Below are positions 8,171 to 17,678 of a DNA stretch of 64,000 bases, in pieces; within the stretch, counting starts at the first letter, position 1; every line of letters starts with the position of its first letter. This DNA comes from JANRKB01 sp033763695 (GTDB taxonomy: Bacteria > Planctomycetota > Phycisphaerae > Phycisphaerales > UBA1924). The stretch is taken from assembly GCA_033763695.1 (NCBI GenBank), contig JANRKB010000003.1:170299-234298 (forward strand). Direction: 5' to 3'. Below the pieces are notes generated by a model. It saw nothing but the letters and a program-made list of their open reading frames with translations, had not been told where the DNA came from and did no database searches. A program made the position numbers and the translations under genes.

Positions 8171-9241
8171 TCACCCTGCGAACAGACGGGTAAGTCTCTC
8201 CATCGTTTCGCTCTGCACCTGACGTGAGCGTGCGTCATACATGCGTGTCGTTCGAGGGTCGGCGTGACCGAGCAGGTCCTGCACTCTGGTGAGTTCAAGG
8301 CCCGATTCCAGCAACGCGGTCGCGGCCCCAGCGCGGAAGCTGTGACAAGAGATACCGCTTGCGGGGAATCCGGCTCCCCGGAGCCGGCGTCGGACCATCC
8401 TCAGGATGTCGTCCGCAGAGAGACCTCGCGTGATTGAACGGTGCGGACTGAGACTCGGGAAGAGGGGATCGTCAACGCTTCCTGATCCGAGTCGCTGGAG
8501 CCATTGGAACAGCACGCTGCGCAATTCACCCGAAAGAGGAAGTTGCCTTCGCTTGGCATGCTTCTCTTCCAGAATCAGCATTTCATCGCGGGGCCGGAGC
8601 GATGCCGCATCTAGACGCACGTTGCCGCGGGTGAGCTTTGCAACTGCCCCGACGCGGGCCGCGGTAAGACTCAGCACCGTGATGATCGCGTGGTCTCGCT
8701 GCCCGATGAGGGTCGTCGAGTCGATGACGGCAAGCGTGTGGCGGATTTGCTCAGAGCGGATGGCACGGGTCTCGCCGCGCTCGACGATGAGCCTGGGAGA
8801 ACGGACACTGGCGGCGGGGTTGATGATCGCCGCGTGCCGCTGCACGAGCTGGTGGTAGAAGTGACGAATCGCCGCGAGATGCTGCTTGCGGGTGCGGATG
8901 GCCATAGTTCGCGGCGGTCGTTGCGAATGATGTCCATGACCGGGCTTAGCATGGAGCGATTCGACGTACATTGCGACGTGTCGCGGCGTCGCCGAAGCGA
9001 CGGAGAGTCCCAGCGATTCAAGGTGCTCAACGAATCGTCGCACGGCCCGGGTATAGACGATGCGGGTGAGCGGTCCGACCCCGAAAATGAACTCCTCCCA
9101 GGCCAACCGCTCGCGATGGGTGACCAGTTGGGGTGGGCAAACCGCGTTTGATTGTGTGTCATTCGTCGAAAGGCCGGTTGGCGCGCTGGCGGAATAGCAG
9201 ACTGTTGGTAGAGCGGGCTGTCCCGCATCGTCATCATCCAT
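8171..9241 (-). CDS. XerC/XerD-like tyrosine recombinase
   Basis: Tyrosine recombinase of 356 residues from the ATG at 9241 (AAAGGA about 15 bases upstream; longer in-frame starts lack support). The N-terminal SAM-like core-binding domain spans about residues 35-145. The catalytic domain shows the full set: Arg in LTAARVGA, His-x-x-Arg in CHSFRAG, His in LLGHADPRTT and the Tyr in RMYD. Such enzymes catalyse site-specific strand exchange for integration, excision or dimer resolution. It is a different subtype from the integrases at 1-763 and 49.6-50.6 kb, and may act as a plasmid resolvase rather than the island integrase. Unusually rich in Arg and His. Confidence 0.9.
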   Translation of the reverse strand: MDDDDAGQPALPTVCYSASAPTGLSTNDTQSNAVCPPQLVTHRERLAWEEFIFGVGPLTRIVYTRAVRRFVEHLESLGLSVASATPRHVAMYVESLHAKPGHGHHSQRPPRTMAIRTRKQHLAAIRHFYHQLVQRHAAIINPAASVRSPRLIVERGETRAIRSEQIRHTLAVIDSTTLIGQRDHAIITVLSLTAARVGAVAKLTRGNVRLDAASLRPRDEMLILEEKHAKRRQLPLSGELRSVLFQWLQRLGSGSVDDPLFPSLSPHRSITRGLSADDILRMVRRRLRGAGFPASGISCHSFRAGAATALLESGLELTRVQDLLGHADPRTTRMYDARSRQVQSETMERLTRLFAG

Positions 9242-9376
9242 GACAGAGAACGTCCTTTCTCTGGCATGGCATCGCATGGGTGGGCCGGGCTGGCAAGGGT
9301 GATCGGGTGGGGCGTGGGGAGCGGCACGCAAAGGTTGAGAGCCAGTGGTGCACCACGGGTCTCAACCTTTTTGAAC

Positions 9377-10429
9377 TCAGCTACTGGCAAGGGCGAGGAG
9401 GCGGGAAGCCTTCACGTCCAGTTCGGTCCGGTCACCGATGTATCTGAGGGTGCCGGAAATACGCGTCAGGGCATCGACCACCGAAAAGATGGTCAGACGT
9501 CCGTTGCTGCGGGCGATGTCGAGGGCTTCCTTAGCGAGCGACTTGGGGATCTCGTGCCGCGTTAGCAGCTTGAGCGTCTCCTCGTCCTCGGTTCCCAAGT
9601 GACTCTTCATCGCCTTGCGGATCACGTCGGCGAACTTGTCGCGCCTGGAGTCCCGCTTGAGCACGAGCCGGTGCATGATCTCCCGGATGTCCGAGAGGGC
9701 GTCACGCACGTTGGCCGTGTGCTTGCGGCTGAACTCCAGAACTTCCGTGGCGTCCCAAACGATGTGGTTGGCGCAGATGGCCTGGAACCAGAACGTCTGG
9801 ATGCCCACCGACCGCCGTCCCACCTCGCTGTTCCAGACGAACATGCCGGGGCAGAACGCCTCGTCGTCGATCTCGATCCACCCGGTGGGGTCGATGAGAA
9901 ACACGAAGAGGTCCTGTTCGCCGCAGTAGAGGCCCGTGCCACCGTTCCCCGTGGGGTCGCCCCGGCCGGCCCGCTGGGGCGGGACGAAGTCGGTGGCGAA
10001 CTCGCGGATGGTCGAGAGCAGCTCGATGTTCGTCAGCCGCGTGTAGGACGCGGGGTGGATCGAACGGATCGCGTTGTTGTGCTCGTAGACCTGGACGGGC
10101 TTGTTGCCGCGGGGGAGGGTCTCGTAGAAGACCATGGACGCGGTGTCGGGTGTGAGCCGGTTGACCGTGTCCTTCGAGACGCCCGCGAACGTGCAGAGCT
10201 GGCCGAAGCTCCAGCTGTTGAGCCGGAACGTGTCCTGCCGATTCACCTCGATGCCCAGTGATCCGTCCGAGGGCACGGCGACCATATCGCCGGGCTTCAC
10301 CCAGCGTTCCCTGGACTGTTCGTCCATCTGCCTGCAGTGACCGTAGAGGTCGCCGAAGTCCTGGAAGCACTCGTCCGCCGGGCGGCGGAAGAGTTCGCGG
10401 TTGGCGCGTGTCAAAACCTGCTGATTCAT
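9377..10429 (-). CDS. DUF932 phage/plasmid-like protein
   Basis: The 350-residue product matches the DUF932 family of phage/plasmid proteins: a central block with LPRGNKPVQVYEHNNAIRSIHPASYTRL-type sequence, FLIDPTGWIEI, FCPGMFVWNSEVGRRS and a C-terminal helical region. Function is unknown; the family is common on plasmids, prophages and ICEs. The ATG at 10429 has AAGGAG six bases upstream, so the longer frame to 10498 is rejected. It is transcribed away from the ROCO gene, from a 413-bp intergenic region carrying a 12-bp palindrome. Confidence 0.85.
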   Translation of the reverse strand: MNQQVLTRANRELFRRPADECFQDFGDLYGHCRQMDEQSRERWVKPGDMVAVPSDGSLGIEVNRQDTFRLNSWSFGQLCTFAGVSKDTVNRLTPDTASMVFYETLPRGNKPVQVYEHNNAIRSIHPASYTRLTNIELLSTIREFATDFVPPQRAGRGDPTGNGGTGLYCGEQDLFVFLIDPTGWIEIDDEAFCPGMFVWNSEVGRRSVGIQTFWFQAICANHIVWDATEVLEFSRKHTANVRDALSDIREIMHRLVLKRDSRRDKFADVIRKAMKSHLGTEDEETLKLLTRHEIPKSLAKEALDIARSNGRLTIFSVVDALTRISGTLRYIGDRTELDVKASRLLALASS

Positions 10430-10533
10430 GAACACTCCTTGTCGTTGTTGGGTGCCCGCTGAATGCGGGGCACGTTGGTCAGCGACCGTTCCACGCAAAC
10501 GCGGCGGGGAATGGCCAGAGAAAGAACCTTGAT

Positions 10534-10545
10534 GTGGTGCACCAC
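10534..10545. promoter_or_regulatory. Perfect 12-bp palindrome GTGGTGCACCAC
   Basis: Lies in the 413-bp gap (10430-10842) between the divergent DUF932 and ROCO genes. A perfect dyad of this size in a divergent promoter region could be an operator for a dimeric regulator. Nothing else gene-like is seen in the gap. Confidence 0.3.
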
Positions 10546-10842
10546 CGGGCTCTCACGGGCGGGCGGGCTGTCACGTCTGGCTCGTCATCGAATCCGAGTG
10601 GTTGAGCCATGGACAAGCCCTCCGACCATGAGGGGCCGGTGGCGGAACGTCTACCCGTCGCAAGTTGTGACTGGGTTATGGCAAATGCACGGACAATGTC
10701 TCCAGCGGACTCCCATCCGAAAAGACTCCTTCTCGGGGATACCACAAAGGCGCGATTCGAGTACCGTTTACACTGAGTCAATAAAATGTCGCGACCGTTG
10801 GGTCAGCTAGGGTGCTGCGGGCGATTACCCAGGAGTTTTCGG

Positions 10843-13800
10843 ATGAGTTGGAGTTCTCTCGACCTCGCAAATCCACGGCACCCTGGGGCATCGAGGCCTC
10901 GATGGGATGAGCGGCCGTGGCGAAGCTGCTCAGAATGTGTTGCCGAGTCGAACGGACCTGTTCTCGATATCTGCTGGACCACAGATCTTCTGACCCCAGA
11001 CGTCGCTCGGAGAATCGCCGAACTGACGACCGTAACAACCCTCGTCATTCGTCCTCCAGACCGCCTTTCCGCCGAATGGGAACGCACTTGCCACGCAATC
11101 GCGAAAACTCCCAGCCTCGACAGGCTCGTTATCGGGACCATCAACGGAACGATGCAAACGAGTGCGTTGCTCTTGGAATCGTGCCAGCGTGTTCGCCACG
11201 TGAAGATTGGCCATGGGTGGTTCACCGAAGACGGCAGTTCCGAGCTGTTCGCCGCTATCGCAACTCGACCGCAGTTACGCTCGCTCGCTTTGCCTTGCAT
11301 GCCTAAGGATTCTTGTGTGCGTGAGGCACTGGCCGCTGTGTCCCGACACGGTGCGTTGCTGCAATCCTTGGAGCTATCCATTTCCGGTTCCGAGCGTGAC
11401 TCAATTGCCTGCCTGTCGCACCTGCCTGCTCTCGAATCCCTTGTGCTTTGGGACGTACCCTGCGATCACCTCCATGTCGTTTCACAGACACTTGAGGGCC
11501 GACTCGCGCTGAGGACGCTCGTCCTTTCGGTTGAGCATGACTGTTCGCTGAGTGATCTCCCCGATGACTGCATCGCCGGCGAAATGTTCTGGCCTAGCGA
11601 CTTCGATCTGCTGGGTGGTCTCCAGTCGTTAACATCGTTGACGATCGACAACATGGCTCTTGGAACCCGCTCCCGCTTTCCATCAGAACTTCGCAAGCTG
11701 GAGAACCTACAAGGCTTGCATGTGCTCGGGCTTTCGCGAATACCCGCCACTACTTGCGAAGTGCTTGGCGATCTCAAGCATCTTGAGGCTTTAGCGATCA
11801 ACGTTGCCGGCTGGACGCAACATCAGACCGCTCGGATGCTCCATGGATTGAGCCAGCTCATTGATCTGCGGCTCGCTGGCTCAGGATTGGATGCACATTC
11901 GACACTCGCGCACCCGCTCAAGTTGATGCAGGGCCTGCAAACACTTGAACTACGAGGTTTCACAAGCAGCTCGTGGGCTCCCTTTATCCATCAGGCGATA
12001 CTAGATAAGCGAGCCTTGGGTGAAGTCGGTATTATCGCCGCTCCACCGACAACTGGCGTGGCGTTTGCGGAGAACTTACCACCCGATATCGATACCTCTC
12101 TGCCAATAACCGAGACCCACCGTTGCCCTGCGCTGAAGTGTTTTCTCGGCAAGAACCTCAATCTGAACGCAAACACGGTCGCAGAGGTTGTCGCCGGCAG
12201 CCACAAACTCGAACGCATGCAGCTTGTCCAAGACATGCCAGTCCGTGTAAACTCCAACCTACTAATGGCTTTGGAGAACGCATCGAGCTTGCAGCATCTC
12301 GAAGTTCCGTTTGCAGATCTTGCGGCTGAGATTTCGGGGCTTGCTGACTATCCCAAGAGGATCATCCGCAGTCTGCGGAGCCAGCTCGACGGCACAGCGT
12401 TCGACGTACCGGTTTGCACAATTGTGGTTGTTGGAGATAGCCGCTCGTCGAGCAATCGTGATGACCGTCTTGGCAAGACGCAGTTGTGCACGAGGTTGCG
12501 CGGGCAGGCCGTCCTGCCGCCCGGTGGCTCAGATGTCACACGCGGCTTTGAGCGGCATCACGCGGTCTTTGCCGCGACAGATAACGATCGCAAAACACGA
12601 TCTGTCGAGTGTGTACTCATGGACTTTGGCGGGCAGAAAGAGTTGCTCTCTGCCCACCGACTCTTCCTCGGAACAAGGCTCGTCTACGCCATCTGCATCG
12701 ATGCCAGAGACTCGCTGGCCAGCACGAGGGTTCTGCACTGGCTGAACACCGCCCGCGTGAACTCCCTTGCGCGTGGTCAGCCGGAACACGGCCGCCGTCA
12801 TCCACCCTGTGTGATTGTTGAAACGCACGCCGGTCGCAGTTCGAAGCGGGGTTACCGCATCGCCGATTTGAAGAGCATCGTCAATCAGTATCAAGCCTCG
12901 TGCGAAACGGCACCACACATCGAGATTATCGACGGTTACGACAATTACGATGATCCGGATGGCGAGGGCCTCGTTCGTATCCGAGCGGCCGTTGGTCGCT
13001 GCTTAGCGAGCGCTGGTGTGTTCGGGGGCGGCTTTGATCGGCTCAGCTCCGAAGCAATTCACATGTTTTTGCATGAACGGTATCCGCTCGCGCCCATTGA
13101 CAGCATTGACGCGTTGGCTGAGAAGCTGAATCGCTTGAATAGGAGTCTGCCGTACCCCACTGAACAACGTGGGGTCACGCTGGCAGGACCGCCAAAGCTC
13201 ACCACCGAGGAGCTCATTCGATTGATCCGGTTGCTGCGAGACCTCGGCCTTGTCACGTGGTTTGGCGATTGGAGTCGAAACGCTGGCCCGTTGATGTCAA
13301 GCAAAGTGTTTGACCCTGCTGTGATCAATGAGCTTCTCTACGCCATTGTTGATCCGACACTTAACTTGGGGACGACACTTACTGATTCCGAGTTCGCTCG
13401 CATACTCCGTGAGCGCCGAGACGCACGCTGGGCCGACGATCCGCAGCTGCTTGCAGATGTGGTGGCTCTCCTCAAAGAGACTGGCCTGATCGTCACGGCG
13501 CGGCACGGATCGGAACATCGCGTGGTTGTGCCCGATCGGATTGAGTCACTGCGACCCGACACAGTGCCCACAACTGCAACAAGAGAATGGCCACTCGTAA
13601 TGACGCAAGTAGTTACCTATTGGCCGGACAGGCTCGTTCCCGCACTCATCGCAGAGCACAACGATTGTCTTGCGCCGACGGCCACGCCGGCAAGGAACCG
13701 GCTGCGTCTATTTGTACCATCCGGGACCGAAGCGGCCGATTCGGAGGTGCAGCTGGGCCTGCAGGAAATGCCACAGTCGGATGGTCGAGTGCACACACGC

Positions 13801-14508
13801 GTGAGCATTTCGTCGCCGGTCGCGAGTGACGCGAGTCGCCGCTCGTGTGTTCGGATGTGTGCGTGGCTCGAACGCCTGTATGAGAAGGAGACCGGGGACT
13901 CGCTCGGCGCATGGCGAGAGACCAATCTCGTGATAGACCAACAGGCCAATGCGAATCAGAGGAATCGGCAGACTGAGCGTGTGGTGACCGCTCGGCGCAA
14001 CTGGCTCGACGCAATCAGCGTTGAAACAATGCGACGTGACGAGGGTGTGCAGTCTGCAATGGACAAACTTGGTGTGGACCTGGCCACGGTGTCCGATGTA
14101 GAGCTTCGACGTCGATTGACGGTCGTGGCAAAGGCAGATCTGACGGATGGAGAACGTGGATGGGCCACGGTTGCGGCGGTGGCGTTGACTTCATTCGATT
14201 CAAAGTCCAGTTCCACGGCGTCTCTGAGGCGACTAGCCGCGTTTGTCTCGCAGTTAGATCATGCCTGCCAGTCGCGTGCGACGGATCCAAAGCACTCCTC
14301 CGGATTGGCGGACGAGTCGCACTCTCTAAAAGCGGTGCTTGCGGCAGGATTGCCCGACGATGACGATGTCAATAGTGCGGCCGCGCTATTCGCAAGAGGA
14401 CGCTGCTGGCGGCCCGGCCAGTCCGAGCAAGTGATTTCACACCTGTCCTTCGCACGGTTGCTGAGCAGTGCCGTGACAAAGATGTTTGGTAGCCGCCGTG
14501 CTCGGTGA
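10843..14508 (+). CDS. Bacterial ROCO protein: leucine-rich repeats, Roc GTPase, COR domain
   Basis: A 1221-residue multidomain protein. Residues ~1-500 contain degenerate leucine-rich repeats (recurring LxxLxLxx around SLALPCMPK, LESLVLWDVP, LTSLTIDNMAL and LQGLHVLGLS). A Ras-of-complex GTPase domain starts near residue 515: IVVVGDS, then GKTQL after an insertion, the switch-like MDFGGQKE near 594 and VIVETHAG further on. A COR-like region follows (about 680-900), then ~300 residues I cannot assign. The normal GxxxxGKT loop is split by about 8 extra residues (RSSSNRDD). No kinase domain is present, unlike LRRK-type ROCO proteins. The ATG at 10843 is favoured by AGGAG at 10831-10835 over an ATG at 10786. 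LRR-GTPase proteins in accessory DNA may be NLR-like sensors; that is inference. Confidence 0.82.
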   Translation: MSWSSLDLANPRHPGASRPRWDERPWRSCSECVAESNGPVLDICWTTDLLTPDVARRIAELTTVTTLVIRPPDRLSAEWERTCHAIAKTPSLDRLVIGTINGTMQTSALLLESCQRVRHVKIGHGWFTEDGSSELFAAIATRPQLRSLALPCMPKDSCVREALAAVSRHGALLQSLELSISGSERDSIACLSHLPALESLVLWDVPCDHLHVVSQTLEGRLALRTLVLSVEHDCSLSDLPDDCIAGEMFWPSDFDLLGGLQSLTSLTIDNMALGTRSRFPSELRKLENLQGLHVLGLSRIPATTCEVLGDLKHLEALAINVAGWTQHQTARMLHGLSQLIDLRLAGSGLDAHSTLAHPLKLMQGLQTLELRGFTSSSWAPFIHQAILDKRALGEVGIIAAPPTTGVAFAENLPPDIDTSLPITETHRCPALKCFLGKNLNLNANTVAEVVAGSHKLERMQLVQDMPVRVNSNLLMALENASSLQHLEVPFADLAAEISGLADYPKRIIRSLRSQLDGTAFDVPVCTIVVVGDSRSSSNRDDRLGKTQLCTRLRGQAVLPPGGSDVTRGFERHHAVFAATDNDRKTRSVECVLMDFGGQKELLSAHRLFLGTRLVYAICIDARDSLASTRVLHWLNTARVNSLARGQPEHGRRHPPCVIVETHAGRSSKRGYRIADLKSIVNQYQASCETAPHIEIIDGYDNYDDPDGEGLVRIRAAVGRCLASAGVFGGGFDRLSSEAIHMFLHERYPLAPIDSIDALAEKLNRLNRSLPYPTEQRGVTLAGPPKLTTEELIRLIRLLRDLGLVTWFGDWSRNAGPLMSSKVFDPAVINELLYAIVDPTLNLGTTLTDSEFARILRERRDARWADDPQLLADVVALLKETGLIVTARHGSEHRVVVPDRIESLRPDTVPTTATREWPLVMTQVVTYWPDRLVPALIAEHNDCLAPTATPARNRLRLFVPSGTEAADSEVQLGLQEMPQSDGRVHTRVSISSPVASDASRRSCVRMCAWLERLYEKETGDSLGAWRETNLVIDQQANANQRNRQTERVVTARRNWLDAISVETMRRDEGVQSAMDKLGVDLATVSDVELRRRLTVVAKADLTDGERGWATVAAVALTSFDSKSSSTASLRRLAAFVSQLDHACQSRATDPKHSSGLADESHSLKAVLAAGLPDDDDVNSAAALFARGRCWRPGQSEQVISHLSFARLLSSAVTKMFGSRRAR

Positions 14509-14889
14509 ATGCACTCAGTGCTGGATTGGCCCATCACGAACAGCGACTTGGTTGGTGCGATCCGGACCTCTGGCTTGCCAGATACGTTCACTGAAGGGTG
14601 CGTTTGGAGATCGCCGCCCGCCGGAGGGTCGCGGTGCGTACGCCGCTGGCACAGGACGACTTGGAACGGCCTTGGAACGCGGAGAGTATTTTTTCTAAAG
14701 GCGAAAGCGAGTCGAGGGGCATCGACCCAGCGTGGCACGCAGTGATGGTCAGGCGTAGCCCGCCGACCCTTGGAATGGACATGGAACGCGCTCGAAGAGA
14801 CCAGCGCTCAGGCTGTGGCATTTGCGCAGAGTGGGCGTAGTTTGGACGTGCGGCTGGCGAGGGCATTCTCGCCGCCTTGGAGCTGCCCG
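14509..14889. other. Intergenic region between ROCO and GrpE-like genes
   Basis: About 380 bases in which I see no convincing gene. Short frames exist on both strands but lack Shine-Dalgarno sites. A CTTGGAACG-type word recurs (two copies around 14659-14678, and a related CTTGGAATGG near 14769). The break suggests the ROCO gene and the chaperone operon may be separate transcription units. Confidence 0.4.
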
Positions 14890-15303
14890 ATGCCCCCGAC
14901 CTCTCTTCCCGACCGCCCGCCACATTCGCCTCACACATCGCGTCGCCTGCTCGCGAGACTTTCCGAGATCGCCATCCTCTGCGAGCGGTACCTCGCGGAA
15001 GCGGAGCGCCTGCGTGGCCGAGACGGGCTGAGCGTGCGCCGCCGGGAATTGCTTCGCGGCGTCGTTGAATCGGTTCACGGCGTCGTTCTCGATGCATTCG
15101 ACGAGCATCGGGTGGAGCCGCTCGTTCCACTCTGCGCAGAACCAGCCGAACTGAGTCGACACCAGGTCGTCGCGCGCGTCGTTGACCACGGATCGCGGCC
15201 TGGGGATGTCATTTGGGTTTTCGAGCGAGGATTTGTTTGGAGCGCTGACGGCTCGGTCGTGCGAAAAGCGATCGTCGCCGTTGCCGTGCCTAGAGAGACG
15301 TAA
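14890..15303 (+). CDS. Divergent GrpE-like nucleotide exchange factor
   Basis: A 137-residue protein directly upstream of an Hsp70-like gene. After a helical N-terminal part (residues ~18-75), the C-terminal ~60 residues fit the GrpE beta-domain pattern: VEPL..LCAEPAELSRHQVVARV, a short turn, VIWVFERGFVWSADGSVVRKAIVAVAVP, which parallels the FDP-HEAV and GY-RvlRPA-V-V pattern of GrpE. GrpE proteins release ADP from Hsp70. It is shorter than E. coli GrpE (~197 residues) and much diverged. The ATG at 14890 is supported by TGGAG seven bases upstream; a longer frame from 14770 is not. Identification rests on the pattern plus the neighbour and is moderately secure. Confidence 0.6.
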   Translation: MPPTSLPDRPPHSPHTSRRLLARLSEIAILCERYLAEAERLRGRDGLSVRRRELLRGVVESVHGVVLDAFDEHRVEPLVPLCAEPAELSRHQVVARVVDHGSRPGDVIWVFERGFVWSADGSVVRKAIVAVAVPRET

Positions 15304-15341
15304 GCCAGCACCTCTGCCCCCACCACTGAAGGAGAATGTAA

Positions 15342-16895
15342 ATGTCGAAGTCTGCCGAGCCCGACCGATCGTCTCCCGCACGCAAACTGCAAGAAGCCGC
15401 CGGAGCTACGCGGCGTGTGTGTCCTGTTGGAGTCGATCTGGGAACGTCATCTGCCAAGGTTGCGACACCTGATGCTGGCGGCGCCCCGCGTGCGATCAGC
15501 TCCGCCGGCGGAGACCCGTGGTTTCATTCTGGTGTCTTCGTAGACGCCACGGATGATCCGCTGTTCGGGGAACTCGCTGAAGAAGAAGGCCTTCGCCAGC
15601 CCTCGGGGTACATCCCCAACGTCAAGGAGTTGCGCAGCAAGGGTGAGAAAGTCCTGGGTCGATTCTTCCCACACGAGTTGGACAGGATGTGGTTGTGCAA
15701 CGAGCTCATCCCTGCGTGCAGTGAACAGACGCGAGAGTCCCCAACCCATGCAGTTCTCACCTATCCCTGCGCAGAAGACGACAAGTATCGCGCCTCCATC
15801 ATCAAGGCTGTCGAGGACGCCGGAATCATCGTGGTCGGAACCGTCTCCGAATCCACCGCCGCGATCATCTGGGCGGTCACGAAGAAAGTGGTCGACCTTC
15901 AGATTGGCGATCTGGTCATCCTTGTCGATATCGGTGCTGGCACGACGGATGTGTCGATCGGGCGCTACACATCCGATGGAACGCTGGAGATCATCGCCGC
16001 CGATGGTTTGAAAGGACACGGCGGTCGGAAGCTGGTGGCCGAGATCGTTGCTTTGGTGCTTGAAAGGGCCAGCAAACAGATTGGAACCAAAGTCGAGCCC
16101 GACAAGCTCGCTCCGGATGCGAAGCACCACCTGTTCGCGAGTTCGCAGAAGGCGCTTCACAGCCTCGGGCAACGTGATTCGGCCCGTGTCCAAGTCATAG
16201 CGGCTGGGAAGAGCAACGCGATCGAGGTCAAGACCGTTGATCTCAAACGAATTCTTGACGAGTTCATGAAGCTCGTTGCAGAGCTCATCACGCGGGTGAT
16301 GCTCGCGGCCAAGGTGGACCCGGCAAGTGTGCGCCAGGTTCTCTGCACGGGAGGCCCGACCAGAAACGGTCTGACAAGAGAGTCACTCGCAGCGCTCACG
16401 AAGCTGCCCGTGGTGTCCGTCCCCGAGCCACAGTCCGCAGTTGCGTTCGGAGCACTCATCCATTGCCAAGCACTGCTCGCGGCGAACGGTGCGCTTGTGG
16501 GCGGCTTGCCGGCCCACGCAGTCAAGACCACCGACTGTACCACAAAGGACCTCTCGATTGGCGTCCAGACGCGTACCCCCGGAAGCGAACCCTCGCTCGT
16601 ATGCGCTTGCATCGCGCCCAGTGGCTCCCCCATTCCTTTCAAGACAGAGCACAAGTTCGCTCTCGAACGCGCTGACCAATCGACGCTCCGGGTGGTTGTG
16701 CTCCAGGGACGCGAGGGGCAGCAAGCCGCCAACTGCACAGTGCTGGGCGAAGCGTTGTTTCACAACCTGCCTGTCGAGCTCGTCAAGACCGGCCGTATCC
16801 GCGTGCAGGTCGAGATCTCGACCCACAACTTGGCGGTCGTCACGGTCACAGACGGCATCAGCGGTCAGTCAAAGACTCTCTCCGTCAAGTTTTAG
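15342..16895 (+). CDS. Hsp70/DnaK-like ATPase lacking the lid
   Basis: A 517-residue actin-fold/Hsp70 protein. Phosphate-1 loop VDLGTSSAK near residue 30, phosphate-2 VDIGAGTTDVSI near 195 and the adenosine motif CTGGPTR near 333 are all present. After the nucleotide-binding domain (~385) comes about 130 residues of beta-rich sequence resembling the Hsp70 substrate-binding beta-sandwich, without the helical lid, so it is shorter than DnaK (~630). AAGGAG lies 8 bases before the ATG. Sandwiched between a GrpE-like gene and a vWA gene, it is probably a dedicated chaperone or switch ATPase for a complex with the vWA protein and the coupling ATPase, not the housekeeping DnaK. Confidence 0.83.
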   Translation: MSKSAEPDRSSPARKLQEAAGATRRVCPVGVDLGTSSAKVATPDAGGAPRAISSAGGDPWFHSGVFVDATDDPLFGELAEEEGLRQPSGYIPNVKELRSKGEKVLGRFFPHELDRMWLCNELIPACSEQTRESPTHAVLTYPCAEDDKYRASIIKAVEDAGIIVVGTVSESTAAIIWAVTKKVVDLQIGDLVILVDIGAGTTDVSIGRYTSDGTLEIIAADGLKGHGGRKLVAEIVALVLERASKQIGTKVEPDKLAPDAKHHLFASSQKALHSLGQRDSARVQVIAAGKSNAIEVKTVDLKRILDEFMKLVAELITRVMLAAKVDPASVRQVLCTGGPTRNGLTRESLAALTKLPVVSVPEPQSAVAFGALIHCQALLAANGALVGGLPAHAVKTTDCTTKDLSIGVQTRTPGSEPSLVCACIAPSGSPIPFKTEHKFALERADQSTLRVVVLQGREGQQAANCTVLGEALFHNLPVELVKTGRIRVQVEISTHNLAVVTVTDGISGQSKTLSVKF

Positions 16896-16919
16896 CCATC
16901 CGAAAGTGAAAGGCTCCCC

Positions 16920-17678
16920 ATGTCATTGCTGAAAACGTTCCAGCGGCTTTTCTGGGTTTCGCCGACGTTGCGTCGTAACAACGAGGATGTCGGTACGACT
17001 TCCATATTGTCCGACGCATCGGACGACGGTGTGCCCGAGACGCTGTACGTCGAATCCGACCATGTTCAACTACCCGACCAGTGTGTCGATCGCCGGATGC
17101 GGCATCGTGAAGTCCTCTGTCTGGATGTCAGCCCGAGCATGTTCTCAAGCACAAAGGGCGTGACTCGGTTGGACGTGTTGAAGCGAGCTTCACGCGGGTA
17201 CGCGCAAAGGAGCGCCACCTCCAAGAGTGCTGACTGTGAATGCGCGGTCATCAGTTTCGGCGGCACCAGCGCCGTCGCCCTGCCGATGACCACGGTTGCG
17301 GAGGGATGGCTTGATCGCGTGATCGACAATCTGGCGAGTTGCGACGGTACCAACTTCGCCGGCGCTCTCGATCTCGCGAGCCAGGTGTTGGTCTCTGAAG
17401 GGGTCGCGCCTTCCGTACGCGTGATTCTCCTGACTGACGGCGGGCACAATACGGGAGGAGATCCTGTCGAAGCAGCCGAGCGTCTCAAAGCCCTGGGTGT
17501 TCAGCTGCGCTGCATCGGGTGCGCGGAAGCCGAAGCAGATGTGGACATGGGCTTGCTCCGCCGCATGGCGTCGGTCGGAGAAGACGGACAGCCTCTGGTT
17601 GAGTTTGCCGGAACGCCCGGTGAGTTGGAACGCAGCTTCAACCGGATCGCCGATGGGCTCGAACGGTGGCCCGCATGA
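16920..17678 (+). CDS. von Willebrand factor A domain protein
   Basis: A 252-residue soluble vWA protein. The MIDAS metal site is visible: CLDVSPSM near residue 69 (DxSxS), the Thr in DGTNFAGAL near 142 and the Asp in LLTDGGHNTGG near 170. vWA domains bind a divalent metal and mediate protein-protein assembly. AAAGG lies before the ATG. The TGA stop overlaps the ATG of the next gene (ATGA), indicating coupling to the coupling ATPase. Pairing with GrpE- and Hsp70-like genes resembles vWA-chaperone conflict modules, but the exact role is unknown. Confidence 0.87.
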   Translation: MSLLKTFQRLFWVSPTLRRNNEDVGTTSILSDASDDGVPETLYVESDHVQLPDQCVDRRMRHREVLCLDVSPSMFSSTKGVTRLDVLKRASRGYAQRSATSKSADCECAVISFGGTSAVALPMTTVAEGWLDRVIDNLASCDGTNFAGALDLASQVLVSEGVAPSVRVILLTDGGHNTGGDPVEAAERLKALGVQLRCIGCAEAEADVDMGLLRRMASVGEDGQPLVEFAGTPGELERSFNRIADGLERWPA

